Shown here piece by piece: positions 62,857 to 64,000 of a stretch of DNA of 64,000 nt. Made by a program: the position numbers and the translations under genes. Numbering within the stretch: position 1 is the first letter of the stretch; each line of letters starts with the position of its first letter. Where the stretch lies: positions 62,001 to 126,000 of the forward strand of contig CAIVDS010000026.1 of assembly GCA_903904685.1 (NCBI GenBank). Direction: 5' to 3'. This DNA is from an uncultured Verrucomicrobiota bacterium. GTDB lineage: Bacteria; Verrucomicrobiota; Verrucomicrobiia; Opitutales; Opitutaceae. The notes below the pieces were generated by a model that saw nothing but the letters and a program-made list of their open reading frames with translations, was not told the DNA's origin and made no database searches.

Positions 62857-64000
62857 TCAGGCCTCGTGTTCGCCGATGAGGAAGTTCTTGAACTGCCACG
62901 GATCCTTCCGGTCGAGATCCTGCTTGTTGTAACCCTTGAAGGCGTTTCCGCGCTCCGCGAGCGGCGTCCAGTCCTTCGGTGTCGAAATCCACTTGCCGAG
63001 GTAGGGTTTCGCGATGTCGAGAATGTAATCGTGGGGGAGGTCGTCGGGCACGCGAACGCCCTCGAGCGGGTTCTCGATCATCCACATCGACGCGGCGACA
63101 ACCGAGATCGCAACCTGCATCGTCGTGGCGTTCTGGTGCGGCACGAGGCGGCGGGATTCCTCGATGCTCAGGTCGCTGCCGACCCACCAGGAATTGTAAC
63201 CGTGGCCCATGATGAGCGCACCTAAGATATCGGCACCGGTGGTGATCTCGTCATTCATGATGCGCTGGTTGGCGTTCAACTTGTAGTTGTAGCCGCGCAT
63301 TTCGTTCAACGAGGCGATGGCCATGTCGCACGGGCAGTAGGCGTAGTGGACGGTCGGGCGGTAGACCGCCTTCTTGCCGTCCCACACCGTGAGCTTGTCG
63401 GAAATCGTAAACGCCTCGCCATGACGGACGACCATGCCCTGGATCGAGTAATTCGGCACCCATGAGCGGACCCACATATTGATGCCCATGCGCGCGACGC
63501 AAATCTGGTTCTTGGGTCCTTCCTTGTGCTGGTAGGCGAGCGCGGGGAGCTGCTTCTCGTGCGTGCCCCAGCCCATCTCGGCCGTCGTCGTGCCTTCCTC
63601 GCGGAAGCCCTCGATACTCCACGTGTTCACAAACTCGTCGACCTGCTTCGGCTTGTTCGTGATCTGCGTGTCGCGTTCGCTGCAATGGATGACCTTCACG
63701 CCGAGCGCCTGCGCGAGCTGGTTGAAACTACGGTCCTTGATAAACTGGGCGACACTCTCGGCGGCGCGGCCCTTGATTTTCTTGTCGGCGAGGCTGGCGT
63801 TGCCGATGTCGATGAGACCCTGCTTGGTGAAATGGGAAATGAGACCGGGGTTGGCGCCATGCTCGATGACGGCGGTCGCACCCTTACCCTTCCACTTCGA
63901 GATCATGCGGCGCAGATTCATGTGGCGCCAGTAAAGCGTCTTCTCGGTGGGATGCTGGTTCGGGCCGACCGCGTAGGGATCCCAGAGCTCGGTGGACGTG
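62857..64000 (-). CDS. Homospermidine synthase, 3' part (gene continues past the window)
   Basis: At least 380 residues of the saccharopine-dehydrogenase-like homospermidine synthase. Frame-open sequence upstream of the ATG at 63921 reads STELWDPYAVGPNQHPTEKTLYW, so the gene begins beyond 64000. IEHGANPGLISHFTKQGL near the visible start, NLNEMRGYN-like ASLNEMRGYNYKLN, and HQNATTMQVAISVVAASMWMIENPLEGV are typical of the enzyme that joins two putrescines to sym-homospermidine using NAD. Together with the decarboxylase downstream it forms a homospermidine route. Confidence 0.9.
   Translation of the reverse strand, partial: TSTELWDPYAVGPNQHPTEKTLYWRHMNLRRMISKWKGKGATAVIEHGANPGLISHFTKQGLIDIGNASLADKKIKGRAAESVAQFIKDRSFNQLAQALGVKVIHCSERDTQITNKPKQVDEFVNTWSIEGFREEGTTTAEMGWGTHEKQLPALAYQHKEGPKNQICVARMGINMWVRSWVPNYSIQGMVVRHGEAFTISDKLTVWDGKKAVYRPTVHYAYCPCDMAIASLNEMRGYNYKLNANQRIMNDEITTGADILGALIMGHGYNSWWVGSDLSIEESRRLVPHQNATTMQVAISVVAASMWMIENPLEGVRVPDDLPHDYILDIAKPYLGKWISTPKDWTPLAERGNAFKGYNKQDLDRKDPWQFKNFLIGEHEA

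Noticed and set aside
1-64000. CRISPR array, toxin-antitoxin pair or known anti-phage system
   Set aside because: No regularly spaced repeats, Cas-like proteins, paired small toxin genes or restriction enzymes were found in any frame.

Overview
The window reads as chromosomal DNA from a Gram-negative, GC-rich heterotroph that specialises in plant-type sugars. The best guess is a Verrucomicrobiota bacterium near the Opitutaceae. This is inferred from the mix of families (deoxyhypusine-synthase-like protein, many Gfo/Idh/MocA and TIM-barrel sugar enzymes, GH4 and GH31 hydrolases, GH3-type acyl-amido synthetase, complete Mla lipid-transport operon). No rRNA or tRNA gene is visible to prove it.

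Layout. 1-218: 5' end of an RluA-type pseudouridine synthase. 280-3371: glpK-glpD. 3458-7121: GH3-family protein convergent with a GH31 glycosidase. 7353-12718: araB-araA-araD followed by a TIM-barrel protein and a cysteine-rich unknown, with a LacI-type operator candidate in front. 12880-15987: large PAS hybrid histidine kinase. 16306-19118: a copper-type P-ATPase flanked by an intact lipoprotein gene and a broken partial copy of it. 19283-22297: two medium-chain dehydrogenases and a divergent AraC regulator. 22323-28615: gpsA, lysA, small lipoprotein and membrane proteins, a response regulator, slyX and a YyaL-type protein. 28765-30000: hutI. 30241-34711: AraC regulator divergent from Gfo/Idh, a VCBS-propeller protein and a GH4 enzyme. 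34834-35880: deoxyhypusine-synthase-like gene. 36048-38202: an orphan Mu-like phage remnant. 38352-41322: second GH4 and an MFS transporter. 41829-45322: YHS-like periplasmic protein, a ThuB/ThuA-like pair and an aldo/keto reductase. 45319-46586: rsmE and rsmD, convergent. 46681-50108: mlaEFDCA. 50275-55695: uronate operon (Gfo/Idh, TIM barrel, uxaC, TIM barrel) with a divergent LacI regulator. 55758-61595: argB-argD-argF-argG and divergent argJ. 61622-64000: polyamine pair (ornithine-type decarboxylase and homospermidine synthase, the latter cut by the window edge).

How it fits together. Arabinose, uronic acids, glycerol and alpha-galactosides or alpha-glucosides are fed into central metabolism. 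Several separate loci combine GH4, Gfo/Idh, ThuA and TIM-barrel proteins, families that share NAD-dependent oxidation at sugar C3 or aldose/ketose isomerisation, so redox-type glycoside processing is the recurrent theme. Ornithine made by the arginine genes could feed the neighbouring decarboxylase and homospermidine synthase. No CRISPR array, transposase, integrase or known defence system was found. The most unusual items are the broken lipoprotein copy with regulatory-looking DNA in front of the copper ATPase, the phage remnant with fragments on opposite strands, and the signal-less VCBS protein encoded between sugar enzymes.
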